Positions 16,413 to 25,780 are shown, counted from the stretch's first letter. The stretch is 64,000 nt of DNA from Chitinophagales bacterium (GCA_040877935.1 JBBDNB010000028.1:1-64000), one strand, 5' to 3'. The notes: generated from the sequence alone by a model not told the origin. Numbers and translations: made by a program.

Positions 16413-17347
16413 GGGTTTTCAGATCGCTGGATAATTTACCCGCTTTTAAAAATGCCGTTTTAACCATCGGTACCTTTGATGGAGTGCACCTTGGCCATCA
16501 ATTTATCATCCGACAATTAAAGAAAATGGCACAGGATTGCAATGGTGAAACCATTTTACTCACTTTTCACCCGCACCCGCGACTTGTGGTCAATCCCGAT
16601 GATGATAGTCTTAGATTGCTCAATACCTTGGATGAAAAAATCGAGCTTTTAGAAAAATACGGCATTGACAACCTTGTAGTTATTCCTTTTACCAAAGCAT
16701 TTGCCAATACACGTCCTGAAGATTATGTAAAAGAATTGCTCTGGGAAAAATTCCATCCACATACTATTGTTATTGGTTATGATCATAAATTCGGAAAAAA
16801 CCGAAAAGGTGACATACAGACTATTCAGTCATTTAGCGATGAACTGGATTTCAGGGTAATAGAAATAGAAAAGCAATTGGTCAATGATATTGCCGTGAGT
16901 TCTACCAAAGTACGAAAGGCACTTTTTGAAGGAGCAGTGGACAAGGCTATGAAAATGCTGGGACACCCCTACTCTATTACCGGGCAAGTACAGGAAGGCG
17001 ATAAAATTGGAAGAACGCTTGGCTACCCCACAGCCAATATTCAGATAGAAGATAAAAACAAACTCGTTCCTGCCGATGGCATTTACTGTGCAAAAGTTTG
17101 GCGCGAAAAAGACCAAAGTACGCATTTGGCAATGCTCAGTATCGGACTTCGGCCAACTATCAACGATAAAAAAATCCGCAGCCTGGAAGTCTATCTTTTA
17201 AATTTTAATGAAGACCTATACGGAGAAACCCTTAAAGTAGAGTTTTACAAATACCTGCGTTCAGAAAAAAAATTCGACAGCCTGGAAAATCTGGTAAAAG
17301 CAATGGACAAAGACAAGGAAGCAACTATTGCTTACTTCAAGAACTAA
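16409..17347 (+). CDS. ribF: Bifunctional riboflavin kinase/FAD synthetase
   Basis: 312 residues, normal length. The N-terminal FAD synthetase domain shows TIGTFDGVHLGHQ, FHPHPR and GYDHKFGKNRKG; the C-terminal flavokinase shows GRTLGYPTANI and LSIGLRPTI. It phosphorylates riboflavin to FMN and adenylylates FMN to FAD. The truB-ribF pairing is widely conserved. The stop at 17347 abuts the end of the convergent barrel-protein gene with no space for a terminator. Confidence 0.97.
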   Translation: MRVFRSLDNLPAFKNAVLTIGTFDGVHLGHQFIIRQLKKMAQDCNGETILLTFHPHPRLVVNPDDDSLRLLNTLDEKIELLEKYGIDNLVVIPFTKAFANTRPEDYVKELLWEKFHPHTIVIGYDHKFGKNRKGDIQTIQSFSDELDFRVIEIEKQLVNDIAVSSTKVRKALFEGAVDKAMKMLGHPYSITGQVQEGDKIGRTLGYPTANIQIEDKNKLVPADGIYCAKVWREKDQSTHLAMLSIGLRPTINDKKIRSLEVYLLNFNEDLYGETLKVEFYKYLRSEKKFDSLENLVKAMDKDKEATIAYFKN

Positions 17348-18451
17348 TCAAAAAGCCTCGTTCAATACCAAATACCAATTCCAGGAACCATCGGGGCCAA
17401 AACCTACATCAAATCGGATATTGAGCCGCTCCTGCGCATTAAGCGTAAACCGCAGACCGGCACCACCTGCCAATCGCACACCAGGCCAATCCAAATCACT
17501 CCATTGATCCATCACCTCAGCGGCTCCGCCAAAAACAGCTCCTGAAAAACGCCACCAAATTGGAAAGCGGTATTCAAACTGAGTCAACAACATATGCCGG
17601 TCACGGTATTTTCCCCGCAAAATCCCACGCAGTAGCTGCTCCCCACCTATTTGTGCCATCATTAGAAAAGGTGGCTGTTCTCCAATATTAAAATCAAAAA
17701 CACTCTGAAAGGCCAGCACATGTGCCCTGTTGCCAGGATTTACATAAGAGCGCAAATCAAATTTCAGATTGTAAAATTGCATATCGCTGCCCAGGATATC
17801 CAGATAATTGTGATTGGAAAGCTGCATATAATGCCCTTCAAAAGGATAAAACGGATTATCCCGGGTATCGTAAGTAAGATTAGCTCCAATTCCCGTTGCA
17901 TCAAAGCCATCTCCTCCCGGAACCAGCCCCTGGTCAAACAAGCCTCCCTCTTTTTGCGCTTCAATATTATAGGCACTTTGATGGCGCACCTGAAGCCCTA
18001 TAAAAAACCCGGGCAGTACTTTTCTTAAATAGCGCAATTTCAAAACCATTTGATTGGAATTATAAGCTTCACGATCTTCTGAAGTATTCCAATTGCCCAG
18101 ACCGAAGTATTGAAAAGGATATTTCTCAAAAACTGCCGCTCCCTCAAGTCTATTGGTGTTTTCTTTGAAATTAAACTGAAATTGCAGATTAAAAACATAC
18201 TGTCTATTGAGCGTATAAAATCCTGTGAGTGAAGTGTAGGATACATTCGACAATGAATCATCTTTCAACCTGTAAAGATGTGCCACACTTGCACCAAACA
18301 TCCAATTGGTTTCAGGAGTGTAGGCTATAAGCGGTATAGGTAGGAAACGATGGCGCTTTTCTTCCCAATTGCTTATAAATTCGGCAAGTCGCTGTGCTTT
18401 AATTGGAAGTGAAAGCAAACAGACAAAAAGTAACAGGCCATATTTGATCAT
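17348..18451 (-). CDS. Omp85-type (bacterial surface antigen) outer-membrane beta-barrel
   Basis: 367 residues. A signal peptide (YGLLLFVCLLSLPIKAQ) is followed by a C-terminal-type barrel of the BamA/TamA superfamily without POTRA domains. Typical features are TYDTRDNPFYPFEGHY, the late-loop motif LLRGILRGKYRDR (the VRGF/Y-like lid motif) and the alternating aromatic C-terminus ending EAF. POTRA-less Omp85 barrels are common in Bacteroidota, and their roles are mostly unknown. It converges on ribF. Confidence 0.85.
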   Translation of the reverse strand: MIKYGLLLFVCLLSLPIKAQRLAEFISNWEEKRHRFLPIPLIAYTPETNWMFGASVAHLYRLKDDSLSNVSYTSLTGFYTLNRQYVFNLQFQFNFKENTNRLEGAAVFEKYPFQYFGLGNWNTSEDREAYNSNQMVLKLRYLRKVLPGFFIGLQVRHQSAYNIEAQKEGGLFDQGLVPGGDGFDATGIGANLTYDTRDNPFYPFEGHYMQLSNHNYLDILGSDMQFYNLKFDLRSYVNPGNRAHVLAFQSVFDFNIGEQPPFLMMAQIGGEQLLRGILRGKYRDRHMLLTQFEYRFPIWWRFSGAVFGGAAEVMDQWSDLDWPGVRLAGGAGLRFTLNAQERLNIRFDVGFGPDGSWNWYLVLNEAF

Positions 18452-18517
18452 CGCTGAAATAGAAATAAATTATGCAGAACTTTGCCGTGAATAAACAAAG
18501 TAAAGATATCCAGAATT

Positions 18518-18877
18518 ATGCGTTCTTCCGACCGTGAAATTATCCGATTTTTAGAAGCACTGATGCAACAGGGCGAAGCTATTGTTTCCAAAGTGGAAAA
18601 AGATGAAAAAAAAGAATTATTGGAAGATTACCTGCGCGAAATAAAAGCTTTTATGGAATGGCCGCACCAAAAGCAGCTCAATCCCTTGATTACAATGCGC
18701 ATTAAAGATTTCAACCTGCAATGTTTTATCGCTTATTTAAATGACATGCCCGTAAAAGAAAGGCAGTTTTTCTTTTTTGATAAAACAAGCTCAAATCCTG
18801 AAAAACAAGTACACCGCGAAATACAAAGGATTAACCTGGCACTTGAAGCAATCAAATATTTTTATAAGAGTAAGTGA
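18518..18877 (+). CDS. Hypothetical protein, helical, cytoplasmic
   Basis: 119 residues, charged, no signal peptide or TM helix, mostly helical (EALMQQGEAIVSKVEKDEKK). I do not recognise the family. It starts 66 bases from the divergent barrel gene, and its codon use fits its neighbours. A conserved-looking stretch, LQCFIAYLNDMPVKERQFFF, might be a dimer or binding surface, but this is a guess. Confidence 0.6.
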   Translation: MRSSDREIIRFLEALMQQGEAIVSKVEKDEKKELLEDYLREIKAFMEWPHQKQLNPLITMRIKDFNLQCFIAYLNDMPVKERQFFFFDKTSSNPEKQVHREIQRINLALEAIKYFYKSK

Positions 18878-18977
18878 AATTGTGGGGAATTGGTGTAAGA
18901 AGTTAATTTTTACAATACAGGCTTGTATTAATTCAGTTATTTTTTGCATAGCATTTAAATTATTACATTTGGCGGAA

Positions 18978-19367
18978 ATGCAACAATTCAAATCCATAAT
19001 ACTGCTATTTCTTATGGGGGCAATACTGTTCCCCTGGCAGATGATTTGTATTGGCCATCCGCTCGGACATGGCGAGCATGAATATGATGGCCCCAGTCCC
19101 TGTGAGATTTGGGAAGCATATGATGGTGAAGAAACAGCTTTGTTGCCGCCCATGCACTGTGGGCAAGTCAGTGCAGATATTGACGATTTTCAAATTCCTC
19201 AGAGCGAAAGAATTTCAGTAGAAAACATAGTTGTAGTAGCTGTACTCTTTGACCTTGTCAAATTACCACAAACTAAGACCCCTTATAGCCCACTGCCCGA
19301 AATTCGGTGCAATACAGGCCCTCCCTTACTTAGCGACAGCCCGCTACGGGCACCTCCTTTTATTTAG
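18978..19367 (+). CDS. Small secreted His/Cys-containing protein upstream of the efflux operon
   Basis: 129 residues from the ATG at 18978. It has an N-terminal hydrophobic signal (SIILLFLMGAILFPWQMIC) and a periplasmic part with GHPLGHGEHEYDGPSPCEIW and PPMHCGQV. Proteins of this size with scattered His and Cys are often found beside heavy-metal RND efflux genes in Bacteroidota, and here the RND permease lies 150 bases downstream. A role in metal sensing or delivery is inference only. I do not know a family name. Confidence 0.65.
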   Translation: MQQFKSIILLFLMGAILFPWQMICIGHPLGHGEHEYDGPSPCEIWEAYDGEETALLPPMHCGQVSADIDDFQIPQSERISVENIVVVAVLFDLVKLPQTKTPYSPLPEIRCNTGPPLLSDSPLRAPPFI

Positions 19368-19372
19368 AATTT

Positions 19373-19495
19373 AATTGGCTATTGGCAATACACAATTGGC
19401 ATAATGGGTATGAGTTGCCCTTTTTGCTTATTGCAAATTGCCTATTGCTAGTTGCTTTTGCTGAAGGCAAAATTTGCCCATTGCTAATTGCATAT
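19373..19495. repeat. CAAT-rich low-complexity repeat, block 1
   Basis: The block is built of units such as TTGGCAATA, CAATTGGC and, on its right side, the reverse complement ATTGCCTATTGCTAGTTGC. It is the first of five blocks of the same kind in and around the efflux operon and lies just before the permease start. Confidence 0.75.
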
Positions 19496-19517
19496 TTCTA
19501 AATAAAAGGAAAAATTC

Positions 19518-22500
19518 ATGATAAAATTATCTTTCAAGAACCCATATCTGGTGCTTGTATTTGCCATAATTGTGGCAGTACTGGCGGGAGTGTTTATCCC
19601 GAGGATGCCGGTGGACATCCTTCCTCAATTCAAAAAATCAGCCATGCAAATATTAACGCTCTATCCCGGTATGCCGGCCGAGGTAGTGGAAAAGGATATT
19701 ACCAGTCGTATGGAACGCTGGACTGGGCAATCGCCCGGAATCGAAAAGCAGCTTTCCAAGAGCATTATGGGCGTGAGTATTGTCACTAATTTCTATGGTG
19801 AAGACATTGACCCTGCTGAAGCGATGGCCAATACTTCTTCCTATGCCATGAGCGATATGTACTATCAACCTCCCGGCACTTTGCCGCCTATGGTGCAACC
19901 TTTTGACCCCACGGCTTCCAAACCCTTGATGCTACTTACGGTGAGCAGTGAGGAAAAGACCGGCAAGGAATTGTACGATGTGGCCTACTATAATCTCAGG
20001 CAAATGCTAAGCGGTGTGGAAGGTATTATTGCACCGGCAGCTTATGGCGGCACGCTTAGGCGGATTTATATTTTTGCAGATCCATCAAAATTAGAGGCAC
20101 TGGGCATTTCGCAAACAGAGGTGAATGAGGCGATTAAGAAAAACACCACTATGATTCCCTCTGGTATTGCCAAGATTGGAAATATCAATTATGGAGTGGA
20201 TGCCAAGGGAATGATCATTGATGTGGAAGATTTCAATGATATAGTCATTTCTTATAAAAATGGGAAACCAATTTATATTAAAGATGTGGGAAGAGCTGCA
20301 GATGCAAGCGCCATTCAAACCAATATTGCCCGTGTGGATGGAAAAGAGCAGGTCTATCTGCCTATTTTCAAGCGCTCGGGAGCCAACACCATTGCTTCTG
20401 TAAATGCAGTAAAAAATGCCATCCCAAATTTAAAGGAGCGCATGCCGGATGATGTGGAGATGAATGTCATTTTCGACCAGTCTTCCTACGTGCGAAATGC
20501 CATTTCGGGCTTGACATATGCCGTTTTGGGCGGACTGATTTTAGTGGTGATCGTGTTGATATTATTTTTGGGCAACTTCCGCTCGGCTTTGGTAGTATCT
20601 ATCAGTTTGCCACTCTCTATTCTCTTTGCTTTTGTAGTGCTGTTCATTACAGGGCAGGCTATCAATAGCATTACGCTTGGCGGCATTGCTTTGGTTTTAG
20701 GTTTATTGGTGGACAATTCCATAGTGGTGCTTGAAAATATAGACAGGCATCTCAAAATGGGCAAAAATTCCTATCAAGCTGGATTGGATGCTGCCCTTGA
20801 AGTGGCCAATCCTGTCCTGGCTTCTACATTGGTGATTATAGTCGTGTTTTTTCCGGTGATGTTTCTTACGGGAATTACCAAGTTTCTTTTTTCGCCATTG
20901 GCGATAACAGTGGCAGGTGCAATGATTGGCTCTTATATTTTCTCCCTGACCCTGATACCCATTGCAGCCGCATATTTTTTCCGGAATTATCTCCCCGAGT
21001 CAAAAGAAAAAAGCAAAACCAATGCCTTGGGATTTTTTCAGCGGTTTATCGATCGTTTGAAAATCCGTTACCAAAATAGCCTTGAGCATGTGATGAAATT
21101 AAGATTACCCGTATTGATTGTTACCGGGCTGCTTTTCTTTGGCTCATTATTTCTATTGTCCAATACCGGATATGAATTGTTTCCAAAATCGGATGTGGGT
21201 CAAATGGAAATACAGGTGCGCATGGAGTCGGGCACTACTTTACAGGATGCCGAAAAAACCATTGCCAAAATGGAACAGGTCGTCAGAAATGAAACCGGAG
21301 GCGACCTGGAGCAAATCATTTCCAATATTGGCGTATTTTACGACCTGCCCGCAGCTTATACGCCCAATTCGGGCACACAAGATGCCTTTATCGGGGTGCA
21401 GTTAAAGGAAGGACACAGTAGGAGCACATTTGATTATGCCTCGCAATTGCGCCAGCTTTTTCACGAAAAATTTCCCGGTGTGGAAGTTAGTTTCAATACG
21501 GGAGGGCTGATTACAGCGGCATTGAATGAAGGCAAACCTGCTCCAATAGATGTACAGGTAAAAGGAGACGACCTTGAAGTACTTCGCGATATTTCAGAAC
21601 AAATCAGGGATACCATTTCAAGTATTGCAGCCACCAGGGATGTACGTGTTCTTCAGCGTATTGATCAACCTGCAAAAAACATTGATATTGACCGGGTAAA
21701 AGCTGCAGAGCTTGGTGTTGAGCCAGTAGATGCCATCAAAAACATGGTTTCTGCGCTAAATTCCTCTGCTACTTTTGACAAGGCTTTTTGGATAGATGAA
21801 AATAATGGAAACCATTATTATGTAGGAGTAACCTATACCGAGGAAAACATTGACAATAAGTTTGTTTTGGAAAATGTGGGTGTAGGCAGTCAAACCTTTG
21901 ACAAAACCATTCCTTTCAGGCATTTTTCAAAAATAAGTGATGGCACCAATCCGGTAGAGATCAACCACCACAACCTGACAAGAGCATTCAATGTATATGC
22001 CAATGTAGAAGGCTCGGATATAGGTAGTGTATCCGATCAAATTCAAAATATCATTGACAATATGGATATTCCACCTGGGTATAAAGTGAATTTTCAGGGG
22101 GAAGTGGCCATCATTAAAGATGCATTTGGCGGACTGAGCTTAGGTTTGGGATTGGCCATTGCGCTGGCTTTTCTGATTATAACACCGCTGTTCAGGTCTT
22201 TCAGGCAACCCTTGATTATCATTTTTGCCTTCCCGCTCGGAATTATTGGTATAGCTGCCTTGATGTGGATTACAGGTACATACCTAAGTATTCAATCCAT
22301 CATGGGCATTATTATGATGGTGGGTATTTCTGTTTCTTATGGAAATATATTGATCGACAGAATCAATGCCCTGGTCAAGGAAGGCAAGGCGCGACAAGAA
22401 GCGATTGTAAACGGAGCAAGCGATCGGTTCAGGCCGGTTTTGATGACGGCTTCCACAACTATTTTTGGTCTATTGCCTACGGCATTGGCTACAAGTCCCG

Positions 22501-22622
22501 GCTCAGAAGCTAATGTGCCGCTTGCCATAGCTGTAATAGGTGGAACTTTTATGGCCACACTGCTCACACTTTATATTATCCCTGTACTTTATTCATTAAT
22601 TGCTAAAAAAGAAGAATCATGA
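19518..22622 (+). CDS. RND efflux transporter permease subunit
   Basis: 1034 residues with the full RND plan: TM1, a periplasmic porter loop, TM2-6, then a repeat of the same order ending in TM12. The TM4 block is GLLVDNSIVVLENIDRH; in AcrB the equivalent has two Asp, so one proton-relay Asp is replaced by Asn here. The N-terminus NPYLVLVFAIIVAVLAGVF and the loop MPVDILPQF are typical. It sits in the inner membrane and, with the adaptor and TolC encoded downstream, should form a tripartite pump. The substrate class cannot be told; the His/Cys protein upstream hints at metals. Its stop overlaps the adaptor start by four bases. Confidence 0.93.
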   Translation: MIKLSFKNPYLVLVFAIIVAVLAGVFIPRMPVDILPQFKKSAMQILTLYPGMPAEVVEKDITSRMERWTGQSPGIEKQLSKSIMGVSIVTNFYGEDIDPAEAMANTSSYAMSDMYYQPPGTLPPMVQPFDPTASKPLMLLTVSSEEKTGKELYDVAYYNLRQMLSGVEGIIAPAAYGGTLRRIYIFADPSKLEALGISQTEVNEAIKKNTTMIPSGIAKIGNINYGVDAKGMIIDVEDFNDIVISYKNGKPIYIKDVGRAADASAIQTNIARVDGKEQVYLPIFKRSGANTIASVNAVKNAIPNLKERMPDDVEMNVIFDQSSYVRNAISGLTYAVLGGLILVVIVLILFLGNFRSALVVSISLPLSILFAFVVLFITGQAINSITLGGIALVLGLLVDNSIVVLENIDRHLKMGKNSYQAGLDAALEVANPVLASTLVIIVVFFPVMFLTGITKFLFSPLAITVAGAMIGSYIFSLTLIPIAAAYFFRNYLPESKEKSKTNALGFFQRFIDRLKIRYQNSLEHVMKLRLPVLIVTGLLFFGSLFLLSNTGYELFPKSDVGQMEIQVRMESGTTLQDAEKTIAKMEQVVRNETGGDLEQIISNIGVFYDLPAAYTPNSGTQDAFIGVQLKEGHSRSTFDYASQLRQLFHEKFPGVEVSFNTGGLITAALNEGKPAPIDVQVKGDDLEVLRDISEQIRDTISSIAATRDVRVLQRIDQPAKNIDIDRVKAAELGVEPVDAIKNMVSALNSSATFDKAFWIDENNGNHYYVGVTYTEENIDNKFVLENVGVGSQTFDKTIPFRHFSKISDGTNPVEINHHNLTRAFNVYANVEGSDIGSVSDQIQNIIDNMDIPPGYKVNFQGEVAIIKDAFGGLSLGLGLAIALAFLIITPLFRSFRQPLIIIFAFPLGIIGIAALMWITGTYLSIQSIMGIIMMVGISVSYGNILIDRINALVKEGKARQEAIVNGASDRFRPVLMTASTTIFGLLPTALATSPGSEANVPLAIAVIGGTFMATLLTLYIIPVLYSLIAKKEES

Positions 22623-23809
22623 AATTTATAACAAACATAGTATTAAAATTAAATAAGCGATTGGCAATGAGTAATATGCAATTGGCAATTGACAATGAGC
22701 AATATACAATGGACAATTTGCAAAGTTCTATTCACCGTAAAATATTGCCTATTGCCTGTTGTCTATTGCTTGTTTTCATGTCTGCTTGCAACAACGATAC
22801 TCAAAAAAAGAAAACTTCTGATGGAAATAAGGAATCAAATAAAACTCAAAAAGTAGAGGTTGTTCATCCTCAAGCCAGGGAGTTTACTGCCGAAGTTCTG
22901 ATTACGGGAAGGGCTATGCCCAATCAAAAAGTAATGCTTTATGCCATGGAAAGTGGTTATGTAAAAGCAATGCGAAAGGACATAGGCGACAAAGTGAAAA
23001 AAGGGGAAGTGATTGCCATATTGGATAATCCTGAATTGTACAGACAGCTCGAAAAGTTGAAAGCCCAATTGCAGGCGAAAAAATCCATTTATGAGCGATT
23101 GAAATCTATTAGGGAGAAAACTCCGGCCCTCACAACTATCCAACAACTTGAAGAAGCAGAAGCCGATTTTCTAACACTTCAGGCTGAAAAGAATGCCATC
23201 AATGACCGCATTGGTTTTTTAACTATTAATGCTCCTTTTGATGGCGTCATTACCCAACGCTTTGTAGATAATGGAGCTTTATTGCAAAACGGTTTGAATG
23301 AAGATAATCCGCAATCTATTGCTGAAATACAACAAACAGATCCGGTAAGAATCACTGTTCCATTGCCGGAAAGAGATGCTACAGCCGTCCGGGTAGGAAT
23401 GGATGTCAAGATCAGTTTTCCTGAATTGCCCGGTGAATCATTTCAGGCCAAAATTACTCGTATGGCCAATGCACTTGATCCGGGTTCAAAAACCATGCAG
23501 GTGGAAATTGATATTCCCAATCCTGACAATAAGATTCTGACAGGAATGTACGCCAAAGCATTGATGCAAATAAGCGGTCGCAAAGATGTGCCTTCCTTGC
23601 CCCATATAGCCAAAACCATGCATCAGGACGAAGCGCATGTTTTGATTGTGAAAGAGGGAATTGTGGAGCGCATTCCTTTGAGAATAGGGCTAACAGGCAG
23701 GGATTATTTTGAAGTCCTGAATCCTGAAATAACAAAAGAAACACAGGTAATCGTGCAGGGAAAGAGCCTGGTGAAACCAGGGCAAATTGTTGAACCAATT
23801 ATTCAATAG
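22619..23809 (+). CDS. RND efflux periplasmic adaptor (HlyD/MFP family) lipoprotein
   Basis: 396 residues. The N-terminus is unusual: about 40 polar residues (LAMSNMQLAIDNEQYTMD) come before the hydrophobic core PIACCLLLVFMSAC, which ends in a lipobox. Both parts are encoded by a CAAT-rich repeat block. The mature protein has the MFP layout: a lipoyl/barrel-sandwich half (VMLYAMESGYVKAMRKDIGD), a helical hairpin (about 145-195), the second lipoyl half (INAPFDGVI) and a beta-barrel domain. It links the permease to TolC. An internal start might give a shorter signal peptide. Confidence 0.9.
   Translation: MKFITNIVLKLNKRLAMSNMQLAIDNEQYTMDNLQSSIHRKILPIACCLLLVFMSACNNDTQKKKTSDGNKESNKTQKVEVVHPQAREFTAEVLITGRAMPNQKVMLYAMESGYVKAMRKDIGDKVKKGEVIAILDNPELYRQLEKLKAQLQAKKSIYERLKSIREKTPALTTIQQLEEAEADFLTLQAEKNAINDRIGFLTINAPFDGVITQRFVDNGALLQNGLNEDNPQSIAEIQQTDPVRITVPLPERDATAVRVGMDVKISFPELPGESFQAKITRMANALDPGSKTMQVEIDIPNPDNKILTGMYAKALMQISGRKDVPSLPHIAKTMHQDEAHVLIVKEGIVERIPLRIGLTGRDYFEVLNPEITKETQVIVQGKSLVKPGQIVEPIIQ
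22658..22771. repeat. CAAT-rich repeat, block 2, inside the adaptor gene
   Basis: The left arm (22658-22733) has TTGGCAATGAG, CAATTGGCAATTGACAATG and CAATGGACAATTTGC; the right arm (22743-22771) is the complement type, ATTGCCTATTGCCTGTTG. It is translated as the N-terminal extension and signal sequence of the adaptor. Confidence 0.75.
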
Positions 23810-23873
23810 GCAATTGTCCTTCGGACGCAATGAGCAAATAGGCAATGGGCAATGGACAATATGCGATTGGTAA
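23803..23873. repeat. CAAT-rich repeat, block 3
   Basis: It begins at the adaptor stop codon. It has CAATAGGCAATTGTCC, a small GTCC-TTC-GGAC hairpin followed by GCAATGAGC, then GGCAATGGGCAATGGACAAT. The hairpin word plus GCAATG recurs in block 4. Confidence 0.75.
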
Positions 23874-23907
23874 ATAATATTTTAATTTATAATTAAATCA
23901 CGTAAAT

Positions 23908-24273
23908 ATGGCGGCTAAAAATTTTAAAGAAACCAAGGTGTATCAGAAAGCTTTTTCACTGGCTATGGATATTTTTCAAATTAGTAAGTCCTTTCCAAAG
24001 GAAGAGCGGTATTCGCTGACTGATCAGATCAGAAGGTCCTCAAGAAGCGTGTGCACGAATATGGCAGAAGCTTATCGCAAGCGACAATATCCGGCACATT
24101 TTGTTTCTAAAATCTCTGATTGTGATGCTGAAAACTCAGAAACTGGTGTCTGGTTGGATTTTGCCCTTAATTGTGAATACATCAAAACTGAACTCTACAA
24201 AGCACTAACAGAAAGAAATGAAGAAGTAGGAAGATTACTTTATCACATGTTAAATAATCCTGAAAAATATTGA
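23908..24273 (+). CDS. Four-helix-bundle protein (S23/IVS family)
   Basis: 121 residues. The sequence has the family pattern: KVYQKAFSLAMDIFQISKSF, then YSLTDQIRRSSRSVCTNMAE, and a C-terminal helix KALTERNEEVGRLLYHML. These small helical bundles were first noted in 23S rRNA intervening sequences and also occur as free genes, related in fold to the Avd accessory protein of diversity-generating retroelements. Their function is not established. Here the gene sits between adaptor and TolC genes, flanked on both sides by CAAT-rich repeats, which suggests that it came in with them. Confidence 0.88.
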   Translation: MAAKNFKETKVYQKAFSLAMDIFQISKSFPKEERYSLTDQIRRSSRSVCTNMAEAYRKRQYPAHFVSKISDCDAENSETGVWLDFALNCEYIKTELYKALTERNEEVGRLLYHMLNNPEKY

Positions 24274-24277
24274 AATT

Positions 24278-25747
24278 ATGAAATGTTTAAATAAAAATTG
24301 GCAATTGGAAAATGTCCTGCGGACGCAATGGACAATGGGCAATGAACAATTAGCAAATGGTAATAAGGATAAATTTGCCTATTGCAAATTGCTTATTGCT
24401 AATTTACTAAAGCGAAGCTTTTGCCTATTGCTAATTGCCAGTTGCCTATTATTAAATAGACAAAAAGCAACTGCTCAAGATACTATTCCTATTAACTTAG
24501 AAACGGTTTTAAAATTAGGCGGAGCAAACAATCTGACCATTCAGGAATTCAAACAACGACAGGAGCTTGCCGCTGCCGATTTGAGCAAAGCCAAAGAATG
24601 GTGGCTGCCCGACCTACATGCAGGTGTGCAAACCCATCAGCTTTGGGGAGCGGCCATGAATGCCGATGGAGGTTTTTTTCTGGATGTCAATCGCGACAAT
24701 CTTTGGGCAGGTCTTGGACTCGATGCCTCTTTGGATTTTGCAAATGGCATTTACAAAAAGAAAGCAGCACAATTAAAAGTTAGTGCCGCAGAATACCGCA
24801 CACAGTCGGAGCGCAATCAGGCACTGCTGGAAAGTATTGAAGCCTATTACGATTTCATGTCTGCCCAACTCTATTTTCAAGCCTACGATCAATTGGTGGA
24901 GCAAGCCGATACCATTGCACAGCAAATCGGAATTCAGGTAGAATCGGGTATTGCCTATGAATCGGAATCCTTGTTGTCAAAAAGCAATGTGAATCACTTG
25001 AAAGTACAGATGCTGAATGCCAAAGCCGAATACAATAGAAAATCTGCCAGGCTTGTGAAATTGCTGAACTTAAAACCGGGTATAAAACTCGTAAGCATTG
25101 ATACGGCAGTAAGTCCATTGAATTTGGAAAATGGAATATCCACAGTGGATTTTGATTCCAGCTATCAAAACAGACCGGAAATCAAAGCACTGGAATTTGA
25201 GGAACAATCGCTGCTAATGGAAAAGAAAACCACTACTACGGGCTTGCTAATACCCGAACTGAGACTGAACACTTTCGGTACTTATTTTGGTGGTTTATCG
25301 GATGATGTACGTGCTATGGATCCTATACAGAATCCTGAAACCAATCAATTGTACCCCACTGGTGCAGTCAATCTTTCATTGATGTGGCAGGTTCCCCTGG
25401 GCCGCTTGTTTTATGGTGGCGACCTGAAACAGTACAATGCGCGCATTGGTATTCAGCAAACAAAAATCGAGCGGCAAAAGGCAGAGATCAATGAAGAAAT
25501 ATTGGCGGCCAAAGCTTCTATTTCCGCTGCCCAAGAGCAAATGGAAATAGCTTTTGAGGGAAATCAATTTGCAGAAGAAGCTTTGAAGCAAAGCATTCAG
25601 CGACAGAAACTGGGTACTGCCCGTCCCTTTGAGATTTTGCAGGCGCAGGAAGTGTATATCAAGGCAAGATTGGATTATATTAAAGCAGTAGCCGATTACA
25701 ACAAAGCACAATACAGCTATTACGTGGCCTTGGGGAATGATCTTTAG
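24278..25747 (+). CDS. TolC family outer-membrane efflux protein
   Basis: 489 residues. The first 60 or so are encoded by a CAAT-rich repeat block and contain two hydrophobic runs (FAYCKLLIANLL and FCLLLIASCLLL) before a probable cleavage at KATAQD. The mature part has two repeated helical-coil segments of the OEP fold, with NQALLESIEAYYDFMSAQ and KLGTARPFEILQAQEVYIKA. It forms the outer-membrane channel of the pump encoded just upstream. An internal ATG at 24335 is possible as start; 24278 is four bases after the previous stop. Confidence 0.9.
   Translation: MKCLNKNWQLENVLRTQWTMGNEQLANGNKDKFAYCKLLIANLLKRSFCLLLIASCLLLNRQKATAQDTIPINLETVLKLGGANNLTIQEFKQRQELAAADLSKAKEWWLPDLHAGVQTHQLWGAAMNADGGFFLDVNRDNLWAGLGLDASLDFANGIYKKKAAQLKVSAAEYRTQSERNQALLESIEAYYDFMSAQLYFQAYDQLVEQADTIAQQIGIQVESGIAYESESLLSKSNVNHLKVQMLNAKAEYNRKSARLVKLLNLKPGIKLVSIDTAVSPLNLENGISTVDFDSSYQNRPEIKALEFEEQSLLMEKKTTTTGLLIPELRLNTFGTYFGGLSDDVRAMDPIQNPETNQLYPTGAVNLSLMWQVPLGRLFYGGDLKQYNARIGIQQTKIERQKAEINEEILAAKASISAAQEQMEIAFEGNQFAEEALKQSIQRQKLGTARPFEILQAQEVYIKARLDYIKAVADYNKAQYSYYVALGNDL
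24296..24455. repeat. CAAT-rich repeat, block 4, inside the TolC gene
   Basis: The left arm has AATTGGCAATTGG, GTCCTGCGGACGCAATGG and ACAATGGGCAATGAACAATT. The right arm has TTGCCTATTGCAAATTGC and TTGCCTATTGCTAATTGC. It is entirely within the TolC reading frame and supplies its signal peptide. Confidence 0.75.
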
Positions 25748-25749
25748 TT

Positions 25750-25780
25750 TCAATGGGCAATGGACAATGGACAATGGATG
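25750..25780. repeat. CAAT-rich repeat, block 5
   Basis: CAATGGGCAATGGACAATGG followed by ACAATGGATG, directly after the TolC stop. This is the shortest block and only the forward arm is present. Confidence 0.7.

Noticed and set aside
18777-18977. N-terminal extension of the small His/Cys protein
   Set aside because: It overlaps the end of the preceding gene and would hide the signal peptide; the ATG at 18978 gives a normal secreted protein.
24296-24455. Possible CRISPR-like array of CAAT units
   Set aside because: The units are of 7-11 bases without regular spacing or unique spacers and lie inside a coding frame. There are no cas genes.
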